From Phaeosaccion multiseriatum (taxonomy: Eukaryota; Ochrophyta, other classes), in the NCBI GenBank assembly GCA_965112735.1, contig OZ218956.1, positions 2,108,001-2,172,000 on the forward strand: a stretch of DNA of 64,000 bases, written 5' to 3'. How positions within the stretch are numbered: position 1 is the stretch's first letter; every line of letters starts with the position of its first letter. Positions 13,288 through 24,771 of the stretch are shown here, piece after piece. A model generated the notes under the pieces. The model ran no database searches and was not told where the DNA came from. It saw nothing but the letters and a program-made list of their open reading frames with translations. Both the position numbers and the translations under genes were made by a program.

Positions 13288-13396
13288 TCCACCCCTGATA
13301 CAATATCGCCCACATTCTCGATAGCGCGCTATCGGCCGGATTGCGTGCCGGCTGGCGCTGGCGACAGCGGATAGCGGATAGTGTATCAGGGGTTGA
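13288..13396. mobile_element. Small inverted-repeat (MITE-like) element, copy 1
   Basis: 109 bp bounded by TCCACCCCTGATAC and its near-perfect inverse GTATCAGGGGTTGA. It is flanked on both sides by the same 6-bp sequence AACAAA (13282-13287 and 13397-13402), as expected for a target-site duplication. The interior has GATAGCGCGCTATCGGCC. There is no coding capacity, so it would be non-autonomous. Confidence 0.8.
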
Positions 13397-13599
13397 AACA
13401 AACCGTGCCTCGGCCGTCGTTGAACAGCCCACGCCGCTACGCCGCTGCCCCCTTAACCCCTCCCTTCCATCTGCTTCAAAAATTACAACTTATTCCCCCC
13501 ACTGTCTCGATCAGTTCCCCCCAACCACCCCCTCTTCATTCTTTCATCTACTCATTCACTCACTCACTCACTCACTCACTCCATACACGCCACTTTATC
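13397..13599. other. Intergenic spacer, 3' of the RING ligase gene
   Basis: Pyrimidine-rich, with a short (CTCA)n tract at about 13552-13590 just beyond the stop codon of the minus-strand RING gene. No gene seen. Confidence 0.6.
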
Positions 13600-14682
13600 T
13601 TACACCATGGTCACTGCAGTACTCTGATAGTCTGCCCCGCCCCCCCCGCCGGGCGGACTCGATGTCAAGCTGCTGCTCACTCCGCTGCTGCGAACACCAC
13701 TACCCGACGGCTCTCCGCCAGCAGCTAGCCCATCCGTTGATGTTGTTGACCATGCTCTTCCTCTCCCCTCTCCTCCTCTTCCTCCTCCTACCACTGCTAT
13801 TGCTGCCGCCCCCGCCGCTGCTGCTGCTGCGGTTGCTGCTGCGGTTGCTGCTGCTACTGCTGTTGCTACTGCTGTTGCTTCTGCTGATGGTGATGGTGAC
13901 AACGAGTCTCCTAATTCTACTACCGCAACTGCGTCTACCGCCCCTCCCACTGACACTGCTGAAGGAGACCGGGGGGGCACTGGTACTGCTTGCCGTCGGA
14001 AGAAGGATGGGAAGGACGCGCAAGTGGGTCGCATGGCCTCGCTCTTGCAGATTGGACACATGGCACGGATCAGCAGCCAGCGGCCTATGCATTGCCGGTG
14101 AAACGCGTGGTGGCATGGGAGTTCGCGAAGCTGCCACAGAGGGGCAGGAGGGATGGCAGTAGGTGGAGGGGGGGGGGGGAGAAGCGGACCCAAGGGCACA
14201 CCCGAGTGAGGTGATTGATTCGAATAAAGAAGAATGCGGAGAGGAGACAGGAGAGGAGGCAGGAGAGGAGAAGAGAGTAGGAGCAAGAACGAGGCAAAGG
14301 AGATTCGTGTGCGTGAGCTGCGCCGATGCGCTGATGCGGCAAGCGCTGACCAGCAGTACTTCCCCCCCCCCTCTCCCCCCCAGCCTGTCTCCCCCTCCGG
14401 TCCTCCTTTGCCCTCACCCTCTCCCTCTCCCTCCCTCTCCCACGCTCCCTCCATTCCTCCCCTCACCCTCGCTCCTCACCCCCTTGTCGTCGTCCGTCCT
14501 GTGCGCTGCCCTCCCACCCTCTACTCCTCCTGTCCTCAAACCCCCTCATGCCCCCACACATCTCAACCCACCCACCCACCCACCTTGTCGCCCACCTCGT
14601 ACGGCTCCAGACACACGGCGCACACCTCCCCGTCCAAAGGATCCCCGTCGTGTACGGAAACCTCCACAAGGCGCTCCACCTA

Positions 14683-14718
<36 letters not shown>

Positions 14719-17424
14719 CACACACAAAGGACCAGGGAGAAAGGCAAGAGAGGAGGGGTAGAGAATGAGAAGGGCAAGAGAGGAGGGGCACACACGAAAA
14801 GGGGCAGAAAGGAGGCCAAGTGAGCGTGCCATTGTGCGTTCGTCAGCTTCGCTGTCACAGTGGAGGGTAGGACGGACACAGTGGAGGGTAGGACGGACAC
14901 AGTGGAGGGTAGGACGGACACAGTGGAGGGTAGGACGGACACAGTGGAGGGTAGGACGGACACAGTGGAGGGTAGGACGGACACAGTGGAGGGTAGGACG
15001 GACACAGTGGAGGGTAGGACGGACACAGTGGAGGGTAGGACGGACACAGTGGAGGGTAGGACGGACAGGGCAGGCTAGGGCGAGTGCAGTGCACGCGTGT
15101 GTACGTGCGTCTATCTACCCCGCGTGTGTTGGTGTGGTGTGGTATCTTACTTCTCGTACCTCGCTGTCGCTGAGTGGTCTGTTGCCCCCCCCCACCAAGG
15201 CTTCGTACCCGTACCTCCGCAGTGCTGCTTGGCCGGTGCCTAAGGGGCGAAAGGGGGCGATCATGCACACACACACACACGCACACCACGCACACACATA
15301 CACACACGCACACCACACACATGGAGAGAAGAGGGAGAGTTATGGGGGCATCACAGAAACACTGTATACACACATGTGCACACACATGCACACATGTACA
15401 TGCACACACGCACACACATGGAGAGAGAGAAGGGAGCGCTACCGCTTACGGGGCACAATATACTGATCCCCTTCTCACTTTCACTGTGCCTGCTTCAGTG
15501 AGTTCCTTTCCTCTCCTCTCCCCTCTCTCCCTCCACCCCCCCCCCCCATTCCCTTCTGCTCTCTCCCCTCCTCCTCCTCCTCCTCCTCCTCCGCCTCTCG
15601 TGCCTGCCCCCTCCCCTCCACTAACCTGTGCAGACGTAAAGTCCGATGCAGAGGACGAGCACAAACGAAAGTCCAATCGTCAACCCCGCGAGTGTGCTGA
15701 GAGAGGGGAGGAGGAGGAGGAGGAGGAGGAGGAGGAGGAGGGGGAAGGAAGAGATCATTACAGAGAGGGAGAGGGGAGAGAGAGGGGGGGGAGGAGAGGG
15801 AGAGGAAGAGGGAGAGAAAGAGAAGAGATGCCACAATAAACTTGACGTAATCTTACATGTTGAGATTGATGAAGAGCTCCTCAAAAGGGTCGGAGTCGTC
15901 AAGGTACACCTGACGCGAGCGTAAGGGGACGACGGGAGGAGGAGGAGGAGGAAGAGGAGGAGGAGGAGGAGGAGGAGGAGGAGGAGGGTGAGGGTGTGCA
16001 GACCTCACTGGTAATCAGAGCGGCGGATGAGGCCGAGGGTGAGGTGTCAGGGTCATCTGGCAGGGTGAGGATGAGTGCGAGGGTAAGGGTGAGGAACAGG
16101 GTGAGGGTGAGAGAGAGGGTGCGGGTGAGGGGAGGGTGAGGGTGAGAGAGAGGGTGCGGGTGAGTGTGAGGGTGAGAGTGAGGGTGAGAGTGAGATTGAG
16201 GGTGAGGGTGAGGGTGGTGAAGGTGTGAGGGTGAGGGTGAAGGTGAGCGTGAGGGTAACGGAGCGCATACCTCAGGCCCGACGGGGTGGTCAGAGCGGCG
16301 GATGAGGTCCTGCAGACGCATTCCCGACTGTTTAGATACGAGGGCGGCAGGTACAAGAGAACGCGTGCTGTCCCTGCCTGAGGCGGAGGAAGCCTCCCGG
16401 ACTTCCATATGGAACATATGTTCGGCTTTTGAAATTAAAAAATATTGAGGGGTGGGAGGGAAGGGGGTGGGTGGGAGGGAGGGAGGGAGGGAGGGAGGGA
16501 GGGAGGGAGGGGGAGAGAGGGAGGGAGGGAGGGGTGGGGGGGGGCAAGGGGTGAGGTAAGTGAGGGTATCGGAAGAATGTGATGAAAGCAAGGAGAGATC
16601 ATTCCACAGAAGATCCGAGGGAATGTGCAGCACAGAGGCATGAGAGAAAAGACACTGCTTCTCACCTTTGTAGTCGTATACTTGAGAGGGGGTAAGAGAC
16701 GCGTCGTACATGACGTAAGGTACATAAGGACGGGCACCCAAAGGCGTAGCGAAGAAAGAGGACAAGAGGAGTAAATGGAACGATTGAGCGCAGCCGAAGG
16801 AAAGCAGGGAGGGGAGGGGGTAATGTGTGGGGAAACTTGGGCGCACCACTTGGGCATACCAGCACAGAAAAAACGCCCCCCCCCCAGCCACCAGCGAGCC
16901 GTTGGCGAATCAAGACATTGAGGCAGAGAGAAGGAAGCGGCTGTAGATCGATCGATCCATCCCACAGACCTCTCATCCTCCTTCTCCTCCTCCTCCTCCT
17001 ACTCCTACTCCTCCCCCTCCCCCTTACCGATGGCTGCAATGGCTCCTGCCTCCTGAACACGCCTCAGCTTCGTTTCGAAGGTGCATGCACCGGGGGAGCC
17101 TGGCAGGCTGCGAGCTACGAGAGCGATGATGGGCAGACCCAGCCCGTCACCGTCACCGCCCCCGTCCCTGTCCCCATCCCCGTCCCCACCCAAGCCTCGC
17201 AGTCCTCCCCCTCCTCCTCCTCCTCCTCCTCCTCCTCCTTGTGCCCCCCCCTCCGATGCTGTTGGCGAGGTGAGAGCTTCCCCTGCCCCGACCCCCTCGT
17301 CCGCCTCTTGGTCTCCTCCTTTTCTCACGCGTGCCTGTGCGGAAGCCTCTGGAGAGAAGGACATTTCTTCTCGTGGATGGAAGGACGCAAAGCAAAGGAG
17401 AGAGAGAGTGAGAGAGAGAGACCT

Positions 17425-17461
<37 letters not shown>

Positions 17462-18070
17462 GTGTGTGTGTGAGAGAGAGAAAGAGAGAGAACTCAGTAC
17501 TTTGAGAGCTCAGGCCCTGAAAAGGCGCTCACACGAGTCTTGTCCACCAACCCACCTACTGGAAGAGCCGCTTCCCGGGGAGGGAGCGAGTGCAGCTCGT
17601 GAGCGTGGAGGCCGATGTGCCACACAGGGACGTGCGTACATCCGCTATTCAGACCGTCCACTCTCCCCTCTTCGCTCTGGGGCAAAGAGTCAAGGCCGTC
17701 GATCAAGAGGGGCTCGCAAGCATAGGGGTCTGGGGATGCCCTCCAAAGCCGGGCGTTGATGCCCTGAAGAGGGGAGAGATGTGATTCCGGGATGAGATGG
17801 AGAACGAAGTCGGGTGGGGGTGGGGGAAGAAACAGTCAGCAGATACTCTAGGCCGAGAGTACACCTGTGTCATCTCCTTACATCGGGGCCGATTCGCCTT
17901 CCCAGAGAGGGTGCGGCAGGCGTGTCTTCGAAATTGAAGATGCGCCCTGTCTTGTCCACGACTGTCAAGGTGCCCTCCGTGAGTGCCAGGCGCTCCCAAA
18001 GCAGTAGCAAGACCATAAGAAGTGGGGACAGCAAAACCATAGGGGGCCTGAGCCGCGCTTCAGGCACCAT
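13600..18070 (-). CDS. PA-TM-RING-H2 E3 ubiquitin ligase
   Basis: Exons 18070-17882, 17763-17556 (donor uncertain), 17348-17028, 16680-16666, 16425-16271, 15909-15857, 15696-15626, 15239-15151 (or to 15160), 14679-14584 and 14130-13600 keep one frame, about 575 residues. Starts at an ATG followed by a leucine-rich signal peptide. The luminal part is a PA domain (IALVAR...CTFETKLRRVQEAGAIAAIV, then VPAALVSKQSG). One transmembrane helix lies near residues 314-337 (GLTIGLSFVLVLCIGLYV). The RING-H2 starts near residue 387: CAVC, then CHHAFHRQCIGRWL and CPIC. This layout matches RNF13/GRAIL and plant RMR proteins, endomembrane ubiquitin ligases. The tail is Ala- and Ser-rich. Exon 4 is only 15 nt. 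Start-to-start distance to the divergent glycosyltransferase is 156 bp. Confidence 0.88.
14858..15070. repeat. 21-bp minisatellite, about 10 copies
   Basis: Ten nearly identical tandem copies of a 21-bp unit beginning TGGAGGGTAGGACGG, inside the RING ligase intron between exons 8 and 9. Because 21 is a multiple of three, it opens all frames and creates false ORFs. Confidence 0.95.
16060..16255 (+). repeat. Degenerate (GGGTGA)n array in intron
   Basis: GGGTGAGGGTGA-type hexamers on the plus strand, that is antisense to the host RING ligase transcript, in the intron between exons 5 and 6. It contains many donor-like GGTGAG units on the non-transcribed sense. Confidence 0.85.
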
Positions 18071-18226
18071 GGCGCGGGCTGGCTTAAAGGAAAAAGGCCC
18101 TTCAAGAATCCAAGAAGAAGTGGCGACGACCTATCACCAACACGCTTAGATCAACGTTTCGATGACAGGCGACAGGCTGTAATATTTGCTCCGCGTTTGG
18201 CGACAGGAGGGAGGCCGTAGCACTCG
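18071..18226. promoter_or_regulatory. Short divergent promoter region
   Basis: 156 bp between the start codons of the RING ligase (-) and the glycosyltransferase (+). Both starts precede signal peptides. Promoters and both 5' UTRs must fit in this space or overlap the genes; no named motif was identified. Confidence 0.5.
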
Positions 18227-20275
18227 ATGCTTCTCCTACTGCTACTGCTTCCCTTCCTGGCCAGGGGAGGCTCGCGTTTGCAGCTGCTGGCTGGATCGTT
18301 CCTGCTTGCGGGGGGGCAAAACCTCTGGCTCTCCCAGGCATACGAAGGCATACTTGAAATTCCGGCTGCCGTTGACTCTGCTACGGCTACTACTTCTGCT
18401 GCTGCGGCTGATGCGGCCGTTGTTTCACTGCGGTTCGATGTATCGGCTGCGGACGGAGCCTTGATGCTGCAACGAGGTACTGAAGGTGACCCTTCTTCTT
18501 TTTTGGCGCTGGAGCTGTGCTTCGCAGTGGACGAGGACGCCAGCATACAATGCTTGCCCTTCCCGGACGACGGCATAGCCTTCTCTCACCCGGAAAGAGG
18601 GTCGCATAAGGTACACGTGTGGTTTTTCCGACACTCTACAGATTATCCGAACGGCACAGTGAGAGCAGAGCAGGATGGCTTGTCTCCCACTCTTGTGCCC
18701 CTTGCCGCCCCCTTCTCCCTAGACTTTGGCATGGGCAGCCTACCTGCTGAAGATGTCTCCACTGAATATGGAACTGGCAGGAGCGGTAGCGGCAGTAGCA
18801 GCAGCAGCAGCAATGGCAGCAACGGCAGCATCAGGGAGACGTATTCCTTCCGAGAGACAGAGCCAGGCTTGCACTTTGCGTCTCCGACCTATGGAGCCAT
18901 CCAACAATGGGGAAGTACGACGCTGAGCCTCAGTATGGGCGACACTACCTTGCCGGCCTCTGTGTCGAACCCGGTGCGCATCTCCTTGCCGTCTCAAGAC
19001 ACCCCCTTACTGCTCACTGAGAGAGCGGACCTCATCACACTGGCAGGGGTGGAGCCAGGAACACACGTCATCACCGCTGAAGCCGCTACCACTGCATCAA
19101 CCTCTGTTACTGCTGCTACTTCTGTATTACCAACTGCTGCAGCTGAGGTGGCGACAACGGTGTTCGAAGCGGTGCTGTCGGAGGAGGAGATTGAAGCGCA
19201 TCGAGTGCGCCCCCCTGGGCCTCAATCTCCTCCGCAACTGACTACCAATCGTCTTCGGAATAGACTCCATTCGCGGGGGAACAGCAGTCAGCAGCAGCAC
19301 CAGCAGCAGCAGCGATGGCAGCGACAGTGGCTAGAGGAGGAGGAGAAGAGGGAGGACGAGCTTCACGGACAGGGGTCCCCTTTGCCCGGAAGCAGCAGCA
19401 GCAGCAGCAGCAGCAAGAGGAAGAAGCGCGTGTGCTTCGTGGGCGTCCTCAAGCCCGATGGCCAAAAGACGATCTGGCTTAGGCAGATGGTGAGTCATGC
19501 AGGGCAGGTTTGATTGTTACAGAATTGAAGGGCTGCGAGAGGAGGGAGGAGCGAAACACTACGGCCTTCCCGCCTCCAAATGTGCTCACTGCCCCTCTCT
19601 CTCGTCCGTCCTTCGTCCTGCCTCCCCTCCTGCCCCGGCATTCCCTCCCTCCTCCCTCTATCCCTCCCTCCCTCTCTCCCTGCCTGCCTGCCTGCCTCCC
19701 TCCTTCCCACTCAACCTCCGACAGGAGCGGCTCCCTCAGGAGGGCTTCGAGATGACATACATGTCTTTCCAGACTGAGGATGGAGAGAGCGACACGGACG
19801 AACTCAAGAGGGGCAGGTGATGATGGTGGTGATGATGATGATGATGATGATGATGAGAAGGAGGAGGAAGGGGGAGGAGGAGCTGCACCACTCCTCTAGT
19901 CTCTCGAATCTGATCACCTTTCTCACGTAGCCCTCTCTCGCGACTCCTTTACTGACTTACTGTCTCTGTTGCCTCCTTCCCTTCGCTCACTCCAAGTCAT
20001 CATCCCCACTTTCTCCCTTCGTCGTCGTCTTCTCTCATACACATAATCACCCAGTGCTCACCTCACACCGCCCCTCTTGTCTCTTTTGTGTCTCTCCCCC
20101 CTCCCCTACCCTCCCCGATCCCCCTCCCCCCTTCCCACCTACCCCCCCACCTCCAAGGGCGGAGATGGAGGCGGCTATCAAAGCGCTGGGTGTGCCTTTG
20201 GTGCTTGCCCCCATCCCGCAGCTCGCAGAACACGCCTTGCTGGAAGGGGGCGGTTTCCAGGCATACATGAGGAGC

Positions 20276-20307
<32 letters not shown>

Positions 20308-23300
20308 GGAGGAGGAAGATCAGGAGAAGGGGGCAGGGCAAGAGGCTGGGCGAGAGGAGGGAGGAGACTCTGCTTCCTCCTCCTCTGACTGGAGGGATGG
20401 TGGTGCTGTCTTTGACGCTTATGACTCGCCCCCCTCACTCGAAGACGTGATGGGATACATGCTCTTGCTTGTCGAGGGGGCCCTCGCTCGAGCGAGACAA
20501 GCAGCAGCAGCAGCAGCCGTCTCTCCTCCACATTCACTGCCATCCTCTCCTCCCGGAGGGGGGGGAGGTCTGAAAGGTCGTGGTGGTCATGGTCACGGCA
20601 GGGAGGAGGAGGAAGGTAGCAGATTATCAGAGCAACAGCAGCAGTTGGTAATACAGCTGCAGCAGCAGCAGCGCATGGAGGCCGAGATGGCGTCACAGAT
20701 GGCGTTGCTTCCCGAGTGGGTACGCGACACATGGCAACACATCACCTCCCACCTGAGGGCTGTGGACCCCGACATTTTGGTGTTTGGCAACGCACGGAGC
20801 GTCAGTGATGCTGTGCTTACCGCCGCCGCCAGGCACTCGATGGCCCCCCAAGCAAAGTGAGGTCCTCAGTGGGGTCCTCTGATTGGGGTCTTGAGTGGGG
20901 TGAATCCTGAGTGGGGAGGTTCTGAGTTGATGCATGCCTCCACAATACCCCCCCCCCCCCCCATCCCCCTTGTGTCTACCATCCTCACTCACTCATCCAC
21001 TGCCATATCCTCACTCTCCCGTCCATGGCCATCCTTCCTCACTCTTCCCATCCACTGCCATCCTTTCTCACTCTTCCCATCCACTGCCATCCTTCCTCAC
21101 TCTTCCCATCCACTGCCATCCTTTCTCACTCTTCCCATCCACTGCCATCCTCCCTCTCCCTAAGGATCGTGATGGAGCTGCCTAACCTCTTCCCCTCGGA
21201 GGGCGTGTCCGTTGATGTGTTCGTAGCACCCTCTGCGTACGCCGCACAGCACTTCAGCGTGGTGCGGGCCAGCAGGTGGGGAGGGGAGGATGGCAGTGGA
21301 TGGGAGAGTGGGGAGGGAGGGAGGAGGAGGAGGAGGAGGAGGAGGAGGAGGAGGAGGAGGAGGAGGAGGAGGAGGAGGAGGAGGAGGAGGAGGAGGAGGA
21401 GGAGCAGGAGGAGGAGGGGGGCGAGGAGGGAGGACTTGGCTCGTCCACATCCCCGGATTGCATATACACTCGATGTGCGTGGCATCCAAGCTCAGAGATT
21501 TTGACGTATGTCCTTCTCCTCCTCTTCCTCCTCCTCCTCCTCCTCAGGGCGAGCGGGGCCGAGGTGGTGACAATTCCCCCCGGGGTGGACACGTCCGTCT
21601 TCGACCCCCTCATCGGCTCCACAGAGTGCCATCCGACCTGTCCCCTCCTCTCCATCACGAGCACGAGCGGGAAGAGGAAGAGGAGGAAGGAGGAGGAGCT
21701 AGGGGAGGGCCCACCGGGGGCTAAGCCAGCAGCAGCCGCGGGTGATATAGCAGCAGCAGCCGGCGCCGCCGCGGAAGAAGACTGCCACTCTGCGTGTGTG
21801 GTGGTGGGGTTTATGGCACGCCTCGCACCCGAGAAGAGTCCTGGACTATTCCTTCAGGTGGGTGCACCGCGCGTGACTGCAAACACTACCTGCAATTGCA
21901 AGTGTAACAATGGATGGGTATTACTATTGCATACGTCATCCGCGGTCCGCGGAGAGCTAAAGCTGTGGTGACGGAAGGGCCACACACCTGTGCGGGAGGC
22001 CAAAGCGTGGGCAGACAGTAAGGAGGCATCCAGCGCCCTCTGCGAACCTTTGCGCGCTGACTATCAAACTCCCTCCTCCCTCCTCCCCCCTCCTCCCCCC
22101 CCCCCTTCCTCCTCCTCCTCCTCCTCCTCCTCCTCCTCCTCCTCCTCCTCCTCCTCCTCCTCCTCCTCCTCCTCCTCCTCCTCCTCCTCCTCCTCCTCCT
22201 CCTCCTCCTCCTCCTCCTCCTCCTCCTCCTCCTCCTCCTCCTCCTCCTCCTCCTCCTCCTCCTCCTCCTCCTCCTCCTCCTCTTCCTCCTCCTCCTCCTC
22301 CTCCTCCTCCTCCTCCTCCTCCTCCTCCTCCTCCTCCTCCTCCTCCTCCTCCTCCTCCTTCTCCTCCTCCTCCTCCTCCTCCTCCTCCTCCTCCTCCTCC
22401 CCACTCCCCTCTCCCCTCTCCATACACCACAGGCTGCGGCGGCTCTGTCCTTGCACTGGCCGCTGGTTCGGTTCCGAGTAATCGGCTCGGGCCCTCTCTC
22501 CACGGAGCTGCAGCGAATGGCCAAGGGCCTAGGTTTGGCGGGAAAGGTGCACTTCACCGGGGCAGTGTACGGGGAGGAGCTTGTGAGGCAGCTCAAGGGT
22601 GTGCATGTGGTGAGTGAAAGGTGATTGAAGGAGGGAGGAAGGGAGGGATTGGGAGAGGGGTATGGATAAGTGGGGGGTCAGGGTGTGAGGCGAAAGCAAC
22701 TGGGAGCTGTGCTTGCTGTCTGTTGTTTTTTTGTTTTGAATGCTCCTCTCTGTGCTCCACTCTGCGTTGCGTCTCATGTGGCCTGCCGCTGCTTCCCTCC
22801 CCTTTGCCACATCCACTCACCGCCTCCCTACCTACCCACTCACCCCTCCCCCCCCAAGCTGGTGAACCCCTCCCTCCGGGCATGGTCAGAGACGTTTTGT
22901 ATCGCCAACATAGAGGCCATGGCACTCGGCATACCCGTCGTCAGGTGGGTGACAAGGGTTAAGTTTCAGCTTCACAGTTTCAGTGTCAGTTTCAGTGTAG
23001 TAGACGTCTCTCCCTCTCTCTCCCCTCTGTCTCTCTTCTCCCCCCCCCCCCTCTCTCTCTCCCCCTCCCCCCCTCTACTTCTCTTCTCTCTCTCTCCCTC
23101 TCCCTCCTCTCTCTATACGAAGTATCCTTACTTTCTGCTCTCTGCCTTACCTTCCTCAGCTTCGGCGTGGGGGGCGTGTCCGAGTACCTGACGGAGGAGA
23201 ATGGCGTGCTTGTGGACAGGGCCGATCCGGAGTCCCTCGCCCTCGCTGTGCTGGAGCTACTCACAGACGGAGACAAGCGCAGAAGGCTCGGGCAGGCGGG

Positions 23301-23496
23301 CAAAAGCACGGTGGAAGGTGGCTTCTCGGTGGAGACTCAGATTAGCCGGTGGAGCAGTCTGTATTGGCAGCTGCTCAGGGACACAGAGGAGGAGGAGAAG
23401 GAGGAGCAGGAGGAGGAAGAGGAGGAGGAGAAGGAGGAGGGGGAACAGCAGCAGCAGGAGGAGCGGGGGGGGCGGAGTGAAGTTTGTGACTCCTGA
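18227..23496 (+). CDS. GT4-family glycosyltransferase, secretory pathway
   Basis: Exons 18227-19489, 19725-19816, 20158-20856, 21165-21275, 21548-21857, 22433-22609, 22859-22944 and 23160-23496 are all in phase, giving 1024 residues. Starts with a leucine-rich signal peptide or anchor. The first ~400 residues are an unrecognised luminal region. A Rossmann-type start (RVCFVGVLKPDG) follows, with LPQEGFEMTYMSF. GT-B/GT4 hallmarks are VVTIPPGVDTSVFDP (about residue 731), GFMARLAPEKS (about 800), then WSETFCIANIEAMALGIPVV and GVSEYLTEENGVLV (about 890-930). The donor and acceptor sugars cannot be told. The N-terminal Rossmann half carries a ~200-residue low-complexity insertion (poly-Gln, with one LVIQ motif). 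The C-terminus is Glu/Gln-rich. This is much longer than the usual 350-500 residues. Confidence 0.85.
21317..21418. repeat. (GGA)n triplet repeat in intron
   Basis: About 100 bp of GGA repeat on the sense strand in the glycosyltransferase intron after 21275. Confidence 0.9.
22106..22400. repeat. (TCC)n triplet repeat, about 290 bp, in intron
   Basis: Almost pure CCT/TCC repeat with two single-base interruptions, occupying most of the intron 21858-22432 and ending about 30 bp before the CACAG acceptor. Read on either strand it gives homopolymer Ser, Arg, Glu or Gly frames that are not genes. Confidence 0.95.
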
Positions 23497-24590
23497 CCTG
23501 ATCTCGGTGTATCGAACGACCAACCGATGGGGCTGTCTGGCCTCAGCCCTCAGCCCGAGCAGCCAGAGATAGAGGAGAGGTAGAACGGCGCTGGCCACAC
23601 TTGAAGTGCTAAAAGGCCGCAGCACTCTCCGGAGCAAGCGGAGAGTGCTACAGTGCACCTTCACAAAGGCAACAAGTGGGCACTCCCTGTGTGCGTTCGG
23701 TCTGAGCGCTGTTGGGCTCTGCTCGAGCAGAAATAGTGGGAGGAGGAGAAAGAGGAGGACGTATTATGATGCGTTGAGCTCCTTAAGCCACACCCCTTGG
23801 CCTCGGAGTCTCTTCAGCAGGCCTGCTCGCGACAGCACGGGAAAAGGGAAGGAGGAAGGAAGGCGCCCGCCGCGGCAAGAATCCCCGGCGTTTCGTGCCA
23901 CACAAAACAGGGAAGCGGCCCACCTCCCTCCCCGCGGGCCGCTCGAGCCTCTCTTGCATTCCAGGCAAGGAGCGCTGGTGTGCTCTCTTCCTTCTGTGGA
24001 GAGGGCGAGCAACATGACACGGGGAACGCTCGGCTCATCCTCACACCCCCTGTTCTTGGCCTCGAAAGGGTATACAATGGAGGGAACAACAAATCAAACC
24101 ATAATAATCCTCCCTGCACAGCGCTTTGTGCAAGCTTGATATATACAAGATGTATATATTAGATACGTCAACGAGTGTCGAGGCTTTACCACAGGACGGG
24201 TACGGGGGTCGTCTTTCCCCTTTCAAGTTTCAAAGTCGCGTGGCCAAGATCTTGAAACCGAACTCAAACAGCGTGGGGCGCTGTCTATGCATGTGTTCTG
24301 GAGAGGGCTCTCCCCGTCACGTGGGCTATACGGGTTAGCACACATGTTCAGGGAAGCGAGGTAGGGTTCGTCAGGGCAGACAGGCCACATGCAGCGAGCA
24401 ATGTAAGTATGGCACGACACGCAAGCAGATTGGACGGAGGGGCCCCCTTCTTCACTCCCTCTCTGTCTCGGACCCTTCCGCCAACATGGTGCACCACCAC
24501 CACCACCACCGCATCCTTCTGCGGTAGCACAAGCAAGCGGAAGGGAGTAAGCCCGAGAGCCACCGTTGATTGAGCATCTCCTGTTGCTCG

Positions 24591-24623
<33 letters not shown>

Positions 24624-24771
24624 AGAGGGACTACCCCCCCTCCCTTCATCTGCGGCGTTCCGCAGAAGATGATGGCTCTCTCACCTCCCAAGCCAAAGCC
24701 ATCTTCTCGCTCCCGTGGGACTATCCCCTCCACTTCTCTCTCTCTGTATGTGTGTGTGTCGCTGCTGCGTC
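23497..24771. other. Convergent intergenic region with a hairpin
   Basis: Shared 3' region of the glycosyltransferase and the DUF5522 gene. A perfect 11-bp inverted repeat (AGCACTCTCCG at 23621-23631 and its complement at 23639-23649, 7-nt loop) lies about 125 bp after the stop. A (CTG)n tract is at about 24590-24622. No coding exon could be supported. Confidence 0.6.

Noticed and set aside
13552-13590. (CTCA)n tract as a sixth donor-like antisense array
   Set aside because: Lies outside the coding region and is short, so it says nothing about splicing.
14858-15070. Regularly repeated 21-bp units resembling a CRISPR array
   Set aside because: Units are directly adjacent with no unique spacers, inside a eukaryotic intron: a minisatellite.
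22064-22596. Long minus- and plus-strand frames coding only Arg, Gly, Glu or Ser
   Set aside because: Produced by the intronic (TCC)n array; flanking exons of the glycosyltransferase splice across it in phase.
24452-24733. Poly-Gln minus-strand frame after the DUF5522 stop
   Set aside because: Downstream of a clear stop, no supporting splice sites or family features; Gln run comes from a CTG tract.
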